Source: Malania oleifera
Lineage: Eukaryota; Streptophyta; Magnoliopsida; Santalales; Ximeniaceae
NCBI RefSeq assembly: GCF_029873635.1
Contig: NC_080420.1
Location: 50,111,457-50,175,456, forward strand
Reading direction: 5' to 3'
DNA length: 64,000 nt
Shown: piece after piece, positions 49,126-61,509 of the stretch
How the letters are laid out: every line of letters starts with the position of its first letter
How positions within the stretch are numbered: position 1 is the first letter of the stretch
The notes under the pieces: generated by a model
What the model was told of the DNA's origin: nothing
Seen by the model: only the letters and a program-made list of their open reading frames with translations
Databases searched by the model: none
Program-made: the position numbers and the translations under genes

Positions 49126-50820
49126 TGTTGGCCTAACAAGGTTTAATCTTGTTTAGATGATAACAAATCAAGGTTACTAAATGTGTTTTTAAATTAAGTT
49201 TCAGGATTCAAATGATTTATGAAGTCAAGTAATTGTATTTGAAGAAATTTGTTGAAGCTTAGACTTAAAGTTACAAGACATGAGGAACATGAAGAATATT
49301 GAAGAATCGATCAAAGCTCGGATGATTATTGCAAGCTATATCCAACATGAAGACCTAGGAACTTAGATGGTTTTATCTTGTTAAGTCTTATGTAAGTACA
49401 TATATTCTCAATATTGAAGTTAAAACTTTTAGGATTCATTTTGGACTTAGAGACCTGTTTTAAAACATGGAAAATATTTTCATAAGGTCTAAAATATGTT
49501 TTCCAAGTTAACAAAAACAAGTTTTGGAATTAAAGTTTGAAAAACACTAAGTAGTTAGTGGTCAGGCGACTGATGATTTTGTATCAAATGACTGATATGT
49601 TACTGCTAGTGTTAATGAAAGAATAGAATGGGATTAAGCGACTGACTTGTTACTAACTGTTCTTATGCGCTATTTTAAATAAGCTGAGGCGACTAACCTT
49701 ATGGATCAGGTGACTGAAGTCGATGTTTTAAACTTTTAACAGCGCGGATTTTATTTCTAAATTTGAACGTTTGAGTTTCCAAACTTCAAGCAAACTTAGG
49801 GAAAATGGTAACTATTATCTCTACTCTACATAAAGTTAATCTTTTCGCAATTTAGGGCAACCAATACTCATATACAATTCATAAATTTGTGTTATACTTT
49901 TGAAATTCTTTTTAAAGAGATGCTGTGAATCCTTGCTAAAATACCTAGCGAAATTCTGACTTGATTCTCTGAAATCCACATCCTACAATCAGAATACTTG
50001 TGATATCTTCGTGAGCTTCACTTTTATATTGATTATTTGAAGTATATTGTGCTTTAAATTTGTACAAATTCTGCTCTTGTGTGAGTTATTTTCTTGTATG
50101 AATTTTATTTTGTTGTTATGCAAACTTTGACAGTTCAGGCTTGTTGAATCGTTGCTTAGCGAGAGGTTGTTCTCATTAGAGAGGGGTCTCCACCTTCGAA
50201 CGGAGGGATAGGTGCTTCACCTATTCAACGAAGCGGTAAAGGAAATCCTCATAGCGAGTTGCTTGAGGTAAGGACGTAGGCTGTTGGCTAAACCTTATAA
50301 AAAACTTGGTGTTTTACTCTTCTTCCCTATCTCTTTAATTATAATCTGCGTGATTCATTGGGGAACTTGCTAAACATTTGGTATTAATTGTACTTTCTCA
50401 AGTTAATAAATTTGTTTTTTTAAAATGGTTGGTATGATTTATCTTGTTGGCTAAAAGTTCAAACAAGTTTTGAAATCTATACCTTGTTGAGATTAACTAA
50501 GGTAAATACCATTGTGATTGTTGATTCAAAGTAAAATTATCTCACTTATCTTATTTAGATTACTGAATCCTTGAGGATATTTAATTGTTGCTGAAATTCA
50601 TATTTTGATATTATACTAATTGAATACTGAATTAATTAAAGTTAAGTTTGGTTTGTAATTTCGGCTTTCATATTTATATCTAGGATTGTTGATTGGTTTA
50701 GTACGGTCTCTAATTAGTTTATTGTGATTGTGTGGTTGTGGTGATTTAAATTAAAAAGGCTTAAAATAAATTGAAATTCCTCTAAGCAATTTTTAATTAC
50801 CCAATTCACCCCACTTTATA
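49126..50820 (+). mobile_element. 5' LTR of gag-only Copia-type element 'C', about 1695 bp
   Basis: It starts TGTTGGCCTAACAAGG and ends near CACCCCACTTTATA, followed directly by the primer site TTGGTATCAGAGCC (50821-50834); the canonical CA end is mutated. Iterons of type TCAGGCGACTGA lie at 49561-49725. The R/U5 region holds the GAGGTAAGGACGTAGGC block (50264) shared by plant Copia LTRs. Confidence 0.75.
49561..49725 (+). promoter_or_regulatory. Iterons of type TCAGGCGACTGA in LTR 'C'
   Basis: Near-copies start at about 49561, 49587, 49634, 49685 and 49704 (variants AAGCGACTGAC, GAGGCGACTAAC, CAGGTGACTGAAG). The core GGCGACTG is a decayed or asymmetric palindrome. No strong TATA box is visible downstream. 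Confidence 0.5.
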
Positions 50821-50878
50821 TTGGTATCAGAGCCCTAGGTTGTAGTAAATCCTAACTAGTAGCTACACAAAGATCTCT

Positions 50879-53034
50879 ATGGCAAACATAGGCGTATCCC
50901 CTTTTGGTGAGGGCCAATCTTCGTCTAGACCTCCTATTTTTTGTGGTGTTAACTACACCTTCTAGAAACAATGCATGAAGATATTTTTGAAAACTATGGA
51001 TTGGATAATCTAGAAAGTAGTTACCCAAGGCGATTATGTGCCTTCCAAGACCGTATATAACAAAGTAGTTCCCAAGGATGAAGTTGACCTAAATGAAACT
51101 GACATGAAATAGCTGCAAATTAACTCCAGTGCAATGAATGCATTATATTGTGCATTAGATGCTAATGAGTTCAATAGAATTATGGAATGCAAATCTACTA
51201 AGGAAATTTAGGACAAGTTAGAAGTCACCTATGAGGGAACCGTAGATGTTAGGGATAGTAGGATTGACATGCTCACCATGGAGTATGAGGCTTTTAGGAT
51301 GAACCCTAAGGAGTCCATTACTAGTATGTATACTAGGCTTACCGATATTATTAACTATCTTAATGCACTAGGAAAAAACTACACTACATACAAGATGATT
51401 AGGAAAATCCTTAGAGAACTTTCTCCCATTTGGGAACCTAAGGCCACTGTCATAACTGAAGGCCGAAACTTGAAGAATACTTCCCTAGATGAACTTATAG
51501 GACAACTTCTCACGTATGAGATGGCAATAAATGAAAGAACTAATGAAGTTAGTAAATAAAAGAAATTCATAGCATTTAAAGTCTCAAATGAAAGCTCTAG
51601 CGATGAAGATGAAAAGGTAATGGATGTTAATGATATAACCTTCATAACCAAGAAATTTGCAAAATTCCTTAGAAATAAGAATAAATTTACAAGAAAATTC
51701 TGGGATTCCAAATCAGATAAAGGAGAAACTAGCAAGAAGGAAAATTGAACCTCCAACGTGTTATAACTGCAAGAAAGTAGGTCACATAAAACCAAACTAT
51801 CTACAACTCAAGAAGGATTCTAAGAAGAAGAAGAAAAAGGCAATGAAGGCCACTACTTGGGACAATATAAGTTCCAGTAGTTCAAAAAATGAATCAAGTG
51901 ACCAAGAGGTTGCTAATGCTTGCTTGATGGCATGGGATGATGATGAAGCACAAAGTTCATCGTCCAAATCATTTAATGGTTCATGCAATGAATCCTGTGA
52001 CAATTCATCTAATGAATTCAATGATGAGAGTATGCTATATTATGAAGAACTACAAACATAATTATTCAAAGTTCATAAGATTCTGATCAAAGTAACTAAA
52101 CGATACACTTTGTTGAAAAATAAGAATGAAGCATTAATGAAAGAATTAGGATCACAAAATATTGTTGAAAGAGAAAAGGACTTAAAATCAAGAGATTAGA
52201 AAGAAAGAATGAAAAGGTGATAAAAGAATTGGAAGATTTAAGATCACAAACTTCTATTGAAAATGAGAAGGATCTATATTTTTCTGAACTAAAAAGTAAA
52301 ATTAACAAGATGACCAAAGAACTAGTAAGGTTACAAGCAAATTGTAAAGATATAAAAGATTCAGAAATACTCCGTCTTGAAAGTAAAATGGAGGACGAAT
52401 CTAAAATCATTTATAATTTCACAAGAGGAAAGGAGAACCTTGATAAACTGGTTGGGTCTCAAAGAATGTCATTAGAGAAGGAGGGCATGGGGTTCAATGG
52501 AATTCAAAATAAAAAGAGAACGAACCTCTACAGGAGAATAGGGGTGAGCAAACGGTCGGTTCGGTTAAATTCGGGTAATTAACCGAATTAACCAAAAAAT
52601 TCGGTTAAATAATATCATTAGCCGAACCGACCGAATTGACGAAGGACATCGAACCGACCCCGACCGAATTTACCCTTAACCGAACCAAAACCGATTAATC
52701 GAAATTTTGTAGAATTATAACCGAACCGACCGAACAGGGATTTTTACCCAAATCGAACCGAACCGGCCAATTTCGGCCGGTTAATTCGGTTTTCACCGAA
52801 TTATGCTCACCCCTACAGGAGGTACTTTGTAAAAGCTTCCAAATACTATGTTAGTACCTCCTCAAATGCTTACACACACACCACATGTTTCCTATGTAAG
52901 GAGAAAGGATATATAAAGTTGGAATGTCCATTTAGGAGAAAAGGTGTGAAAACCAACTAAGTTTGGAGAGTCAAAGAATCATCTCTTGTTAAACCATTAA
53001 GACCTAAGAAAGAATGGGTACCAAAAATGATAAC
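50879..53034 (+). pseudogene. Gag of element 'C', many stops, with a MITE inserted
   Basis: The ATG at 50879 (MANIGVSPFGEGQSS) lies 45 bases after the primer site. The UBN2 core is readable (ALDANEFNRIM, YEGTVDVRDSR, MYTRLTDIINYLNALGK). At least three tryptophan codons are now TAG: NYTF-stop-KQ near 50962, the one near 51009, and EI-stop-DKLE near 51208. The first knuckle is CYNCKKVGHIKPNY (last Cys lost) near 51765. A coiled coil follows (52100-52440), and the second knuckle (CFLCKEKGYIKLEC) lies near 52890 beyond the MITE. The end RPKKEWVPKM near 53010 marks where a protease should follow but does not. Confidence 0.8.
52539..52815. mobile_element. hAT-like MITE, 277 bp
   Basis: The terminal inverted repeats are TAGGGGTGAGCA and TGCTCACCCCTA. 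The flanks CAGGAGAA (52531-52538) and CAGGAGGT (52816-52823) match at six of eight bases, as expected for a mutated 8-bp hAT duplication. The interior is built from repeated CGGTTCGGTT and AACCGAACCG words in both orientations. It codes for nothing and interrupts the gag of element C. Confidence 0.8.
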
Positions 53035-53993
53035 CTAATCCTTGAAATAAAGCTTCCATAGATCTTAGAATTAGTCATCCCCTTTTAGGAATCAAGAAAG
53101 TTCAATTGTACCAAAATGAAAAGGGTTAGTAATGCCTTAATAGCCTATAGAGTTTAAGTTAGTTAATCCTAATATAAGAAGAGATTTAGTAATGACTATA
53201 ATCGTGCTTTGATAGTAGATAATGCTTAAAATATAAAATAATAATAGATATGTCTACTATAGTAGAGACCATGAAAAGCTGAGTAAAAATGAGGAATTTA
53301 AAGCATAAATCCAAAGCCCATCTTGACTATGTATGTCATGGAAAAATGGTTAAAATATTAGCTATAGCTCAAGGGATGAGAAAGCATAACCAAGCAAATC
53401 TACTTGCCCTGCACAAAAGTGGTAACCTTAGTTGAATTATTAAAGATGATTTATGTATACTTAAGGTTTAATATCTAAAGCACATCATACAGTGTCCATT
53501 GCACAAAATTGAGATTTAGGAAAGTAAATCAAAATAGCCCTAGTAATGTTTCCTATCAAATCCTAAACTCATCTTGGGACAACAGATGATTGATCAAACA
53601 TTGAAAGAGGTTCAAAATAAAAATTAGTAATTCAGTGCATTAAACATTGAATAAATCAACTGGATATTTAATCTTAAAATCATCTCAAGACACTGTTAGG
53701 CTCTCAAATGTAAGGGAATGCTCACAACATATGGTTGGTTCAAGATGTAAAATCTACCTAAGTAAGTTTTTCTGAACTTATTAAGTTAGCTATTCATGAT
53801 AAATCAAAAGCTTTCACTCCATGATCATTTCAGAAGTTACTACTAAGAAATTTGGAGAATTCACAAAATTACAACTTATACAAGAGTATTGAACAAAGTT
53901 GGAATGAATTATAACAATCTTGAAGATAAATCTCCAAGCTTATTGTTGACATAAATATTGAAATAAGATAAATGTAAAAATGGTTTTGTTGGC
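53035..53993 (+). other. Non-coding 3' interior of element 'C'
   Basis: AT-rich DNA without readable pol and without a clear polypurine tract at its end. It corresponds in position to the 1.1-kb non-coding part of the array units. Confidence 0.45.
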
Positions 53994-54630
53994 CGCAACC
54001 AAGCAAGGTTGGATTGCACAAGGTTTTTTGAAAGAATTGAATTCAAAAGAGACCTATGCATTAACGGCTAATTTGAAAAGCACAATGAAATTTGGCCATT
54101 CGTATTCAAAAGAATAATTTTTAAATCAGAAGAGAGAGAATCTGAACTAAATTAGGGTTGTTACACTATAGAGACATGAATTGAGAAAGAGAAGTTCATT
54201 AAAATGAGTGGCTGAGTCAAATGAACAAGTAAGTTAAAAATGTCTGAAGGACAGGCGACTGACTCTTTACCATCAGTCGACTGAACTTATATTTTTCAAG
54301 TTTAGGCATATTAGGTGACTGACACTTCAAGATCAGTCGACTGACTCACTATTGACTTGTAAAATTTTAACATATATACAAGTTAGGCGACTGACAGTAT
54401 TAGGTCAGGCAACTAACCTACAGAGATATAAATACTTTATGTTCATAAAAACCCTAAATTTTTTGAACCTTAGTCTACTGACCCTCATTTTCTCCTCTCC
54501 CAAAGTCCATTTTTTCACTTCCAGGTGCTCTTTCATGAAGATTTTGTCGATTAATCTTCACAAAAAAATTCAACTCATTCTTCCTAGTCTCATTTTAAGA
54601 AGATTCTACTGAACATTTTCTTCAAGAACC
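53994..54630 (+). promoter_or_regulatory. LTR-like start with iterons (TCAGTCGACTGA type) and TATA box
   Basis: TGTTGGCCGCAACC at 53994 resembles an LTR opening. Six iterons lie near 54251, 54271, 54310, 54331, 54382 and 54402; ATCAGTCGACTGA at 54272 and 54331 is palindromic. GATATAAATA at 54425-54433 is a good TATA box. It leads, after about 200 bases, to the reading frame at 54631 rather than to a normal R/U5 end. Confidence 0.5.
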
Positions 54631-55563
54631 ATGCAAAGGACCAAGCAAAGTACAAACAGAAGCTCCACTTCTGGGAAGGATGATACTCAAGATATTGAAA
54701 AGTAGTTGGTCACTCCCCAAGCAAGAAGAATGTATCGTGAACACATAAGATCTACCAAACCTATTCTCAGTAAGATTTTAGATGTTTCTTTTATAAGAAA
54801 GGATTTTCCCAATATCTTGCCAATGTTTAATGCTTTGGGTTGGGAAAGATTTATCATGTATTAGGCTATGGGTGTATATCCTGACTTAGTTAGGCTATTC
54901 TATGCAAACATGATAAAGGGTGACAATGTATATTCCATAACGGTCATAAATAAGGCATTTTCTTTAACTCCTCAAACACTGGCCATTAGACTTAGAATCC
55001 AAGAAGGAGAGTTTGAATGTCCACAACTTGGACAATCTTGGATTATGGCTCAAGACTTCACTTTTGAGGAATTATTACCAATGATTATGACCAAACCACC
55101 TATTTATTTTGGTCACCCTCCGCTATATAGGCGGCTAAATTTGGAAGCTAGGATATTACATAGCATCATTTCCTATAATATCTTACCTAGGGTAGGGTTC
55201 CGTGACCATCTATCCTACTTAGATTGTTTCATAATTTGGTGTTGGTATAAGGAAAAATGCCTTGATTTGCCCAATCTGATTTCGAAATGGATGATATCAA
55301 GAGAAGAAACAAGAAGGGTAATTCTTCCTTAGGAAGGAATTTTAACCTTAATATTTAAACATCTAGGAGTCACTACCCTATCCACTTTGTTCATCAAACA
55401 AACCCATTATGACTACTTTTCATCCACTACTATTAAGCAAATGAGATATGAAAAGTACCAGAACCTTGGATGGACTCCTAAACCTAGTAGGGCACGTAGA
55501 GCTGATGCGGGATTCAAGGCTGATCAGCAATAGGCTTCGGAACCACAAAGGGATGTCCCACCA
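54631..55563 (+). pseudogene. Decayed reading frame resembling the 'putative plant transposon protein' domain
   Basis: One frame of about 310 codons from MQRTKQST has only four interruptions, all TAG (54703, 54862, 55330, 55531). The centre (54868-55329) reads GVYPDLVRLFYANMIKG, then a segment of the VINKAFSLTPQTLAIRLRI kind, then DHLSYLDCFIIWCWYKEKC. That layout matches my memory of the plant domain often labelled putative plant transposon protein (Transposase_32, PF20167 type). The molecular role of that domain is not known to me. The ORF starts after an iteron/TATA segment and stops where the minus-strand LTR begins. The family call needs a profile search. Confidence 0.55.
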
Positions 55564-55569
55564 GGGATA

Positions 55570-57918
55570 TTTAGTTCTTTTAAAGTCCTTAACTTCTTTT
55601 AAAGTTTTAGCTTTTTAAAACTTTCTCTCTAGTTCTTTTAAAGTCCTTAACTTATTTTAATATTTAACCAATTCTTTGACTTGTTTATTTAATTTTTCAA
55701 TCAAACAAGAACTTGAGTTCTTTTGAACAATCAATCAACAACACAATTAAACACAATTAAACATTCAATCTTCAACCACACTTTGAAAGTAAAAACAATC
55801 AAACAATTAATTACAATTTTCAAACCAACACAACCATAATTTATTTACCAAATATAAGTTCACTGCAGCACTATTAGATTGATGAAATCATTCAATATTT
55901 AAGACTCTTGGAATATAAAACAAATCTTTATACTATCCAATCACAATCAATATAATATATGTAACTTTCAACTTTTGATGTTTTCAGTCTTGTGGTGAAT
56001 GTGAGTTTTGAACAAAGCCCTATATATATATGAAATTTCTTTTTCAATATGATGTTCAATATAAAATCCAATTACTCTTTCCAAACTTCAGAATTCAAAA
56101 AACTTTTAAGTTAATTTATCTTTGAGATGTTTAGCCAAGTAACGTACTCCCGTATGGTTTCCGCAAAGAATGGTTCAACCAACGTACTCCCTTCCGGTTT
56201 CCATAACCCAAATCAAAATCAAACTTTAAGGTTTACTTGATTTACAAATATACGTAATTTATATGATTTTAAATTTAAACCATCCACACAATTTAAATAT
56301 GTACTGAAAATAAGGAGTAAAGGAAAGAGAGAGTGAGACGGAGATTTTTACGAGGTTCGGCTTATACCCAGCCTACGTCCTCGCCTTTAGAAAACCACCA
56401 AAGGATTCACTAAGCCTATTTCTTTAACAGGAGGAACAAACCTTTACAACACTCCTTGGTTAAGGCTAGAGCCAGCCTTCTCCAAACGATATCCCCTCGT
56501 CCGGTCACTCCTTAACTAGGCTAGAGCCCGCCTCTCTAAGCAATATCCCCTTACTTAGCCAATGATCCAAACAACCCTTGGAACCATCAATATACAAGAT
56601 ACAAATCAAATAGATGCATACAAAAGAACTTGCTCTTCAAAGAGCTGGTTAGTACACCAATTACAGCACAACTAATATACTTCAAAGTAAATAACAATAT
56701 GGAAATTAACTTGAAGCTCAGTGAAGTATATCACTAATTAATTCTTTCAATGATTGAAATATTTAGAATTTGTAGCATAATTCTAGTGGAAGAAGATCAG
56801 TAACAACTCAGTTGAATTCGTGCACAATATGTGAGCTTGAGAGCGAGAGAGAGCCTTGAGAATTTGAAAGCAATTTGAGAGAGACTTTGAATTTTTTCAG
56901 AATTTGAATTCTTGGTTCATTGATTCAATGATCTTTGAGGCTTATTTATAGACTTTAAAAAGTGTATAACTTGATCCCCAAGTGTCTTGGAGTATTCCCC
57001 AAGTTTTTACAAATTTTGAGCCCCAAGCAACCTCTTTTAAAAATTTGTCCGTTATGAATATTTCAAAACAGCCGCGTGGCAGATGACTGTCCATTTCTGG
57101 CAGTTGTCTATCCAATTAAAACAAAGGGGCAGAAAGGTGGTAGTTGGCTGTCCAAACCCACACAGATGCCTCAAAGTGCACTGGCAGTCGACTGTCCAGT
57201 TCTTGACAGTCGTCTGTCAACCTGTCAACTTCGAGCACCCTTCAGTAGTTTGATCATAAATTTTTCTATATAACTCCAAATTTGACGAGCTTGATGTAAA
57301 AAGAAATATAAGAAAATATCCTACAACTTTCATGTTGAACATATTTTAAAATAAGGAGTTTTGGATAGAGAAAAATATACATCAATGCAGATGTAGAAAA
57401 ATTGACAGCATTTGAGAAATCCTCTTTTTGGTGCTCTTCATTCCAAAAATGATTCTAACCTTTTTGAAACAATTTTTGACCTAATAAAAATATTTTCCAA
57501 GTATATTCAAAGGTATCTAGGCCCAATAAATTTACCTAAGAGTTTCATGCATCTATATTGAAATTCTTTGAAGTACTTACATGAAATTTCCTAGACTTTT
57601 TCGAATTTTCAATTCTTGAATTCCTTGAGGTCTTTATGCTTGTTTCATCTTTCTTTGAGCTTTCCATGTTGATCACTTGGGCTTTCATTCTTTGAATCTA
57701 TTTCTTTAATATCAATGCTCTCATGATCTTCGGGCTTTAAACTTTAAATTCATGTTTTAAACTTGATATAATCATCCTTGTCTGAGGTATAAGCTCTTAT
57801 GAATTCTTTAACCTTGCATTCTTCATTTAGTCCTGAAAATACATCACTTAACATAGCATGTTAAGATCCTCTTGTTCGTTAGCATCAAAATAAGATGTTA
57901 AACCTTATAAGGCCAACA
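55570..57918 (-). mobile_element. Minus-strand Copia-type LTR 'F', related to the array LTRs
   Basis: Read on the minus strand it starts TGTTGGCCTTATAAGG at 57918. It shares ACGAGGTTCGGCTTATACCC (56350) with the array LTRs, and also the GGTTTCCG...GTACTCCC block near 56150-56200. Iterons at 57078-57219 are followed on the minus strand by the TATA box CTATAAATA (56943-56951). The U5 end is ragged near 55570 and no partner LTR or clear duplication was found. Confidence 0.7.
56943..57219 (-). promoter_or_regulatory. GGCAGTCGACTGTCC-type iterons plus TATA box of LTR 'F'
   Basis: Five near-copies start at 57078, 57099, 57139, 57183 and 57204. The one at 57183 has core GTCGAC and is nearly a perfect palindrome. 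CTATAAATA on the minus strand at 56943-56951 lies about 130 bp downstream. Confidence 0.65.
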
Positions 57919-58918
57919 AGTATATTCAGGATTATGTTTTACAGAATGTACAAACAGGAAAGATGCTTTACAGTATACTATGATTATACAGTTTTACAGA
58001 ACCATGACATGCAGATTTACAGTTATTTCAGAAGTACAGTTGACATAGATACAGTTTATTTCAGCGTCATGGTTAATACAATTATTACAGAATCATAGTA
58101 AAACAGATAATTATATAAAGAAACATATTATATAGTATCAGACCCTGATGGACCATTATAGTTTACAGAGCACGGTACCGTAGCTATATACAATTCAGAG
58201 TGTAACCACGTATTTAGATAATACGTGGTAGATAAGTCGATCGTGCCTAGTTGTGGACAGGCTCCCCACTAGATATGGGTTAAGGAGGGCCGATCTGACT
58301 GGCGGAGTATAGTGGTTTATCCTGGTAGGCCAGTCAGTGATAGATCCCACCTATGGGCCGCACAACCCTGTTATGAGGGGTTAAATCATGACATACAACT
58401 ATCCATCCAGGGAAGTTTTTCAGTTATTATTATGTATATACAGTTGTACAGAAACAGAGGATATATGTATGTACATTAGAAGTATTATGAGTAAAAACCT
58501 AAAATACAGATATGTTAAGCAACATGGATATAGGTGGTGGTTTTATTATTTGTACCATATTTTTTCAAATTCAGTTATACATGATTATATAGAACCAGAC
58601 TTTTATAGAATTGTAACTCATTTGCCACACACTAGCAATAACATATTTCGTCTTACTGAGCGTCGTCTCATCCCATTATTTTAACATTTTTTAGGTGATC
58701 CAGTTAGGCGAGCAGATCAGGCTCGCAGGTAGAGGGGCCTTAGTCCTACCCTATCAGTAGAGTGAGTATTTTTAGGAGTGATTTTTGTATAGCTCTAGTA
58801 CAAATGATGGTGTTTATAAGGAATAGTTGTATATGTATATTTTAGGGAATATCTTAGCACTCTAGTATTGTGTATTTACGATGGTTATATGGATACAGCT
58901 TCCTACTGCATAGGTTGA

Positions 58919-58963
<45 letters not shown>

Positions 58964-59045
58964 GAAGGTATCAGAGATATGGAATTTCATAATATTTATT
59001 ATTGGAAAGCCATAAAATATTGATTAAATATAGCAGGTTGTTACA
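57919..59045 (+). mobile_element. Gypsy LTR, plus strand, 3' part
   Basis: It starts within a minisatellite of ACAG-rich units (57920-58110). It then has the block GGGCCGCACAACCCTGTTATGAGGGG (58355, compare LTR 'A' near 6004), the hairpin TGAGCGTCGTCTCA (58657-58670), a (TA)n run (58923-58961) and an end GGTTGTTACA at 59045. Its own 5' end is missing at the border with LTR 'F'. Confidence 0.7.
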
Positions 59046-59787
59046 ATAATAATGTAGTTATGCTACGTAGCACCACTCCGATACCTTGTATATTAATATC
59101 TGTCATCATCATAGCCCGGAGTGGGTGCCGTGATAACCTGTGCATTCCCTGTATAACACTTATACAGTAGAAAAACAAAATATCCAAAACATATCCTAGA
59201 ATACATAATACCAGAGTACTACAGTCCCACCTCTATATATACACACACATGTACATCATTTTCCAAAAATACCAAAATGCTAAGGGCTATGCTACTTAGC
59301 CCAAAACTCACCCCAAAACTATGCCAACTCAGTCGCCTCCTCCTCTATCTTTGAGCTGGCCCTGCACGTCTCTCTGGGTTACCTGAAATGTTCATAATGC
59401 TGGGGTGAGACACCTCTTAGTAAGGAGAAACATGTTATTACCAGTGTGTGGCGTATAAGTTTACATGTAAAACATAATCTTTAATTAAAACTGTAAATAA
59501 GCTATTAAGTAAAAATATTTATACTATAACCCACATCTATGTCATTTAAAATATAGTAATTCTGAGTTATCTATTCAATTATTCTTCTAGCTATAATAAG
59601 TAATCTCTGTTCTCTGTGTATACTATATATGTACATAATTCTGGAAACTCCCCTAGATGGTGTATGTCATGATTTAACCCCTCATGACAGGATTGTGTGG
59701 CCTGTAGACGAGACTAAACACTGGTTGGCCCACTAGTGTTAAACTAACTCTATTATTGTATATGTTTGTAGTACGAAAGGCCAGCTT

Positions 59788-60105
59788 TGTAACGCCCCAA
59801 CCTGAGTCTGCCAGGGAGCACTGCATCTCTCCTCCTCCACCTGGACCAGACAACAGGGGGGCGGGCGTTATCGGACTAATGACTGGCCCCACAGATCAAT
59901 ACGTGTCATTTTCAGTGTGTTTTGTCCTCACTCACACACTTCCTGAGAAAATTTCCCAAGAGGTCACCCATCTCAATATTGCTCCAAGGCAAGCATGCTT
60001 AACCGTTGAGTTCTTATGGGAAAGCTCCCGAAAAGAAAGGTGCACCTTGTTGATATGGGTAGTAACATCTAATCCTTTTAAGTCTTTCATCCATGGGGTA
60101 TCACA
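59788..60105 (-). mobile_element. Cassandra-type LTR (5S-carrying TRIM), copy 1
   Basis: Read on the minus strand it runs TGTGATACCCC...GGCGTTACA, 318 bp. Its middle resembles 5S rRNA: GAACTC...GGTTAAGCATGCTTG and then GATGGGTGACC, which are the A-box and C-box regions of the RNA polymerase III internal promoter. Carrying 5S-like sequence in the LTR is the hallmark of Cassandra elements. The flanks AGCTT and AGCTC suggest a target duplication with one change. It is a solo LTR inside gypsy LTR 'G'. Confidence 0.85.
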
Positions 60106-61418
60106 AGCTCCACCTGGTCCGGACGTCAGGGAGCCTCTACTCTACCTGTGGCATAATCAGCATTCAACAACATACTCTATCTAAGACGTATGATTGCATT
60201 ATCTATATTGTATAGCTATGGTACCGTGCTCTGTAAACTGCTATGTTCCATCAGGGTCTGATACTATATAATACTATTTCTATATAATGTCTATCTGTTT
60301 TACCAAGATTTTGTATCAACTGTATTAACCATGATTCTGTAATTCTCTATATTAACCATGATGTTGTAATAACTGTAAATCTGTATAATCTGTATTTCTA
60401 TATGTCATGGTTCTATGCACTGTATATCATGGTTCAGTAAAACCCTGTATAATCATGGTTTTGTAAAATACTGTATATTCAAGATTCTATGAAATACTGT
60501 ATATCCATGACTCTGTAATCTAAATTTCATGGTACTGTGCAAATTGTATGTCATAATTTTGTATAAACATGTAAACTATAATTTTGTAAAATACTGTATA
60601 GTCGTAGCTCTATAAATAAATTGTATAATATGTATATCATAATTCTGTAAAAACTATATAATCATAATTTTGTAAATCTGTATAAAATTCTGTAGTATTC
60701 CAATATTTATCATGCCACACAATTAAATAAAACTCATTAAATATAATTTGTAAAACTTTATAATTTCCATGCTCTTATTTATTAAAAAAACAATACCGTA
60801 TAACTCATAATCAAATACTATACTTTACTAGTAAAATTTCTAATTTAACTGGCATAACATATTTCTCTTACCTGACTATCTGAGAGTTGTTTATTACTTT
60901 CCTGATTCACACTTGCGGTGTTCGTAATTTCAACGCCCTAAAATTATACACATGTATTTTCCCTAGTCAATCAACTGAATTTCCCAAAATGATAATATTA
61001 CAATTTTCAGAACCCACATATTCCTAATTTATTTAATGAATATCAAACAAAAAAATATTATTATTTTTACCTTATTTCCTAGGAAAATATCTGCCAAAAC
61101 TCAAACTCATGCCTGCAGCTTTTACACCATAACCATGTATTTCAAAAAATTCCAATTCCTTAGTTCAACTCCAAAACTATATTCATATTTACATTTCTAA
61201 GTCTATACATCCAACAATCCAGATAAACAACCCATAGACACTCAAATAACACCCTTACCTTAGTTTTGGGTCGGTGCCCTGGAACCCCAAACTGAAATTT
61301 CACTACGCCTATGTTGTAGAGAATCTTCCCAGGAACCCTGTGGTGGTTCCTAATTGTTGAAACGAGGCTTAAAGGAACCGTAATCGAAGGAATTTGAAAA
61401 AGGGTTCGTAGGGTTTGG

Positions 61419-61454
<36 letters not shown>

Positions 61455-61509
61455 TGTGTGTGTGTGTGTGTGTTTAATTTTATGTTTTTTTCCAATGACT
61501 CTCGGGTTC

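Noticed and set aside
59950..60030. A functional 5S rRNA gene
   Set aside because: Only the A-box to C-box part resembles 5S; the ends are those of a Cassandra LTR and there is no tandem 5S unit.
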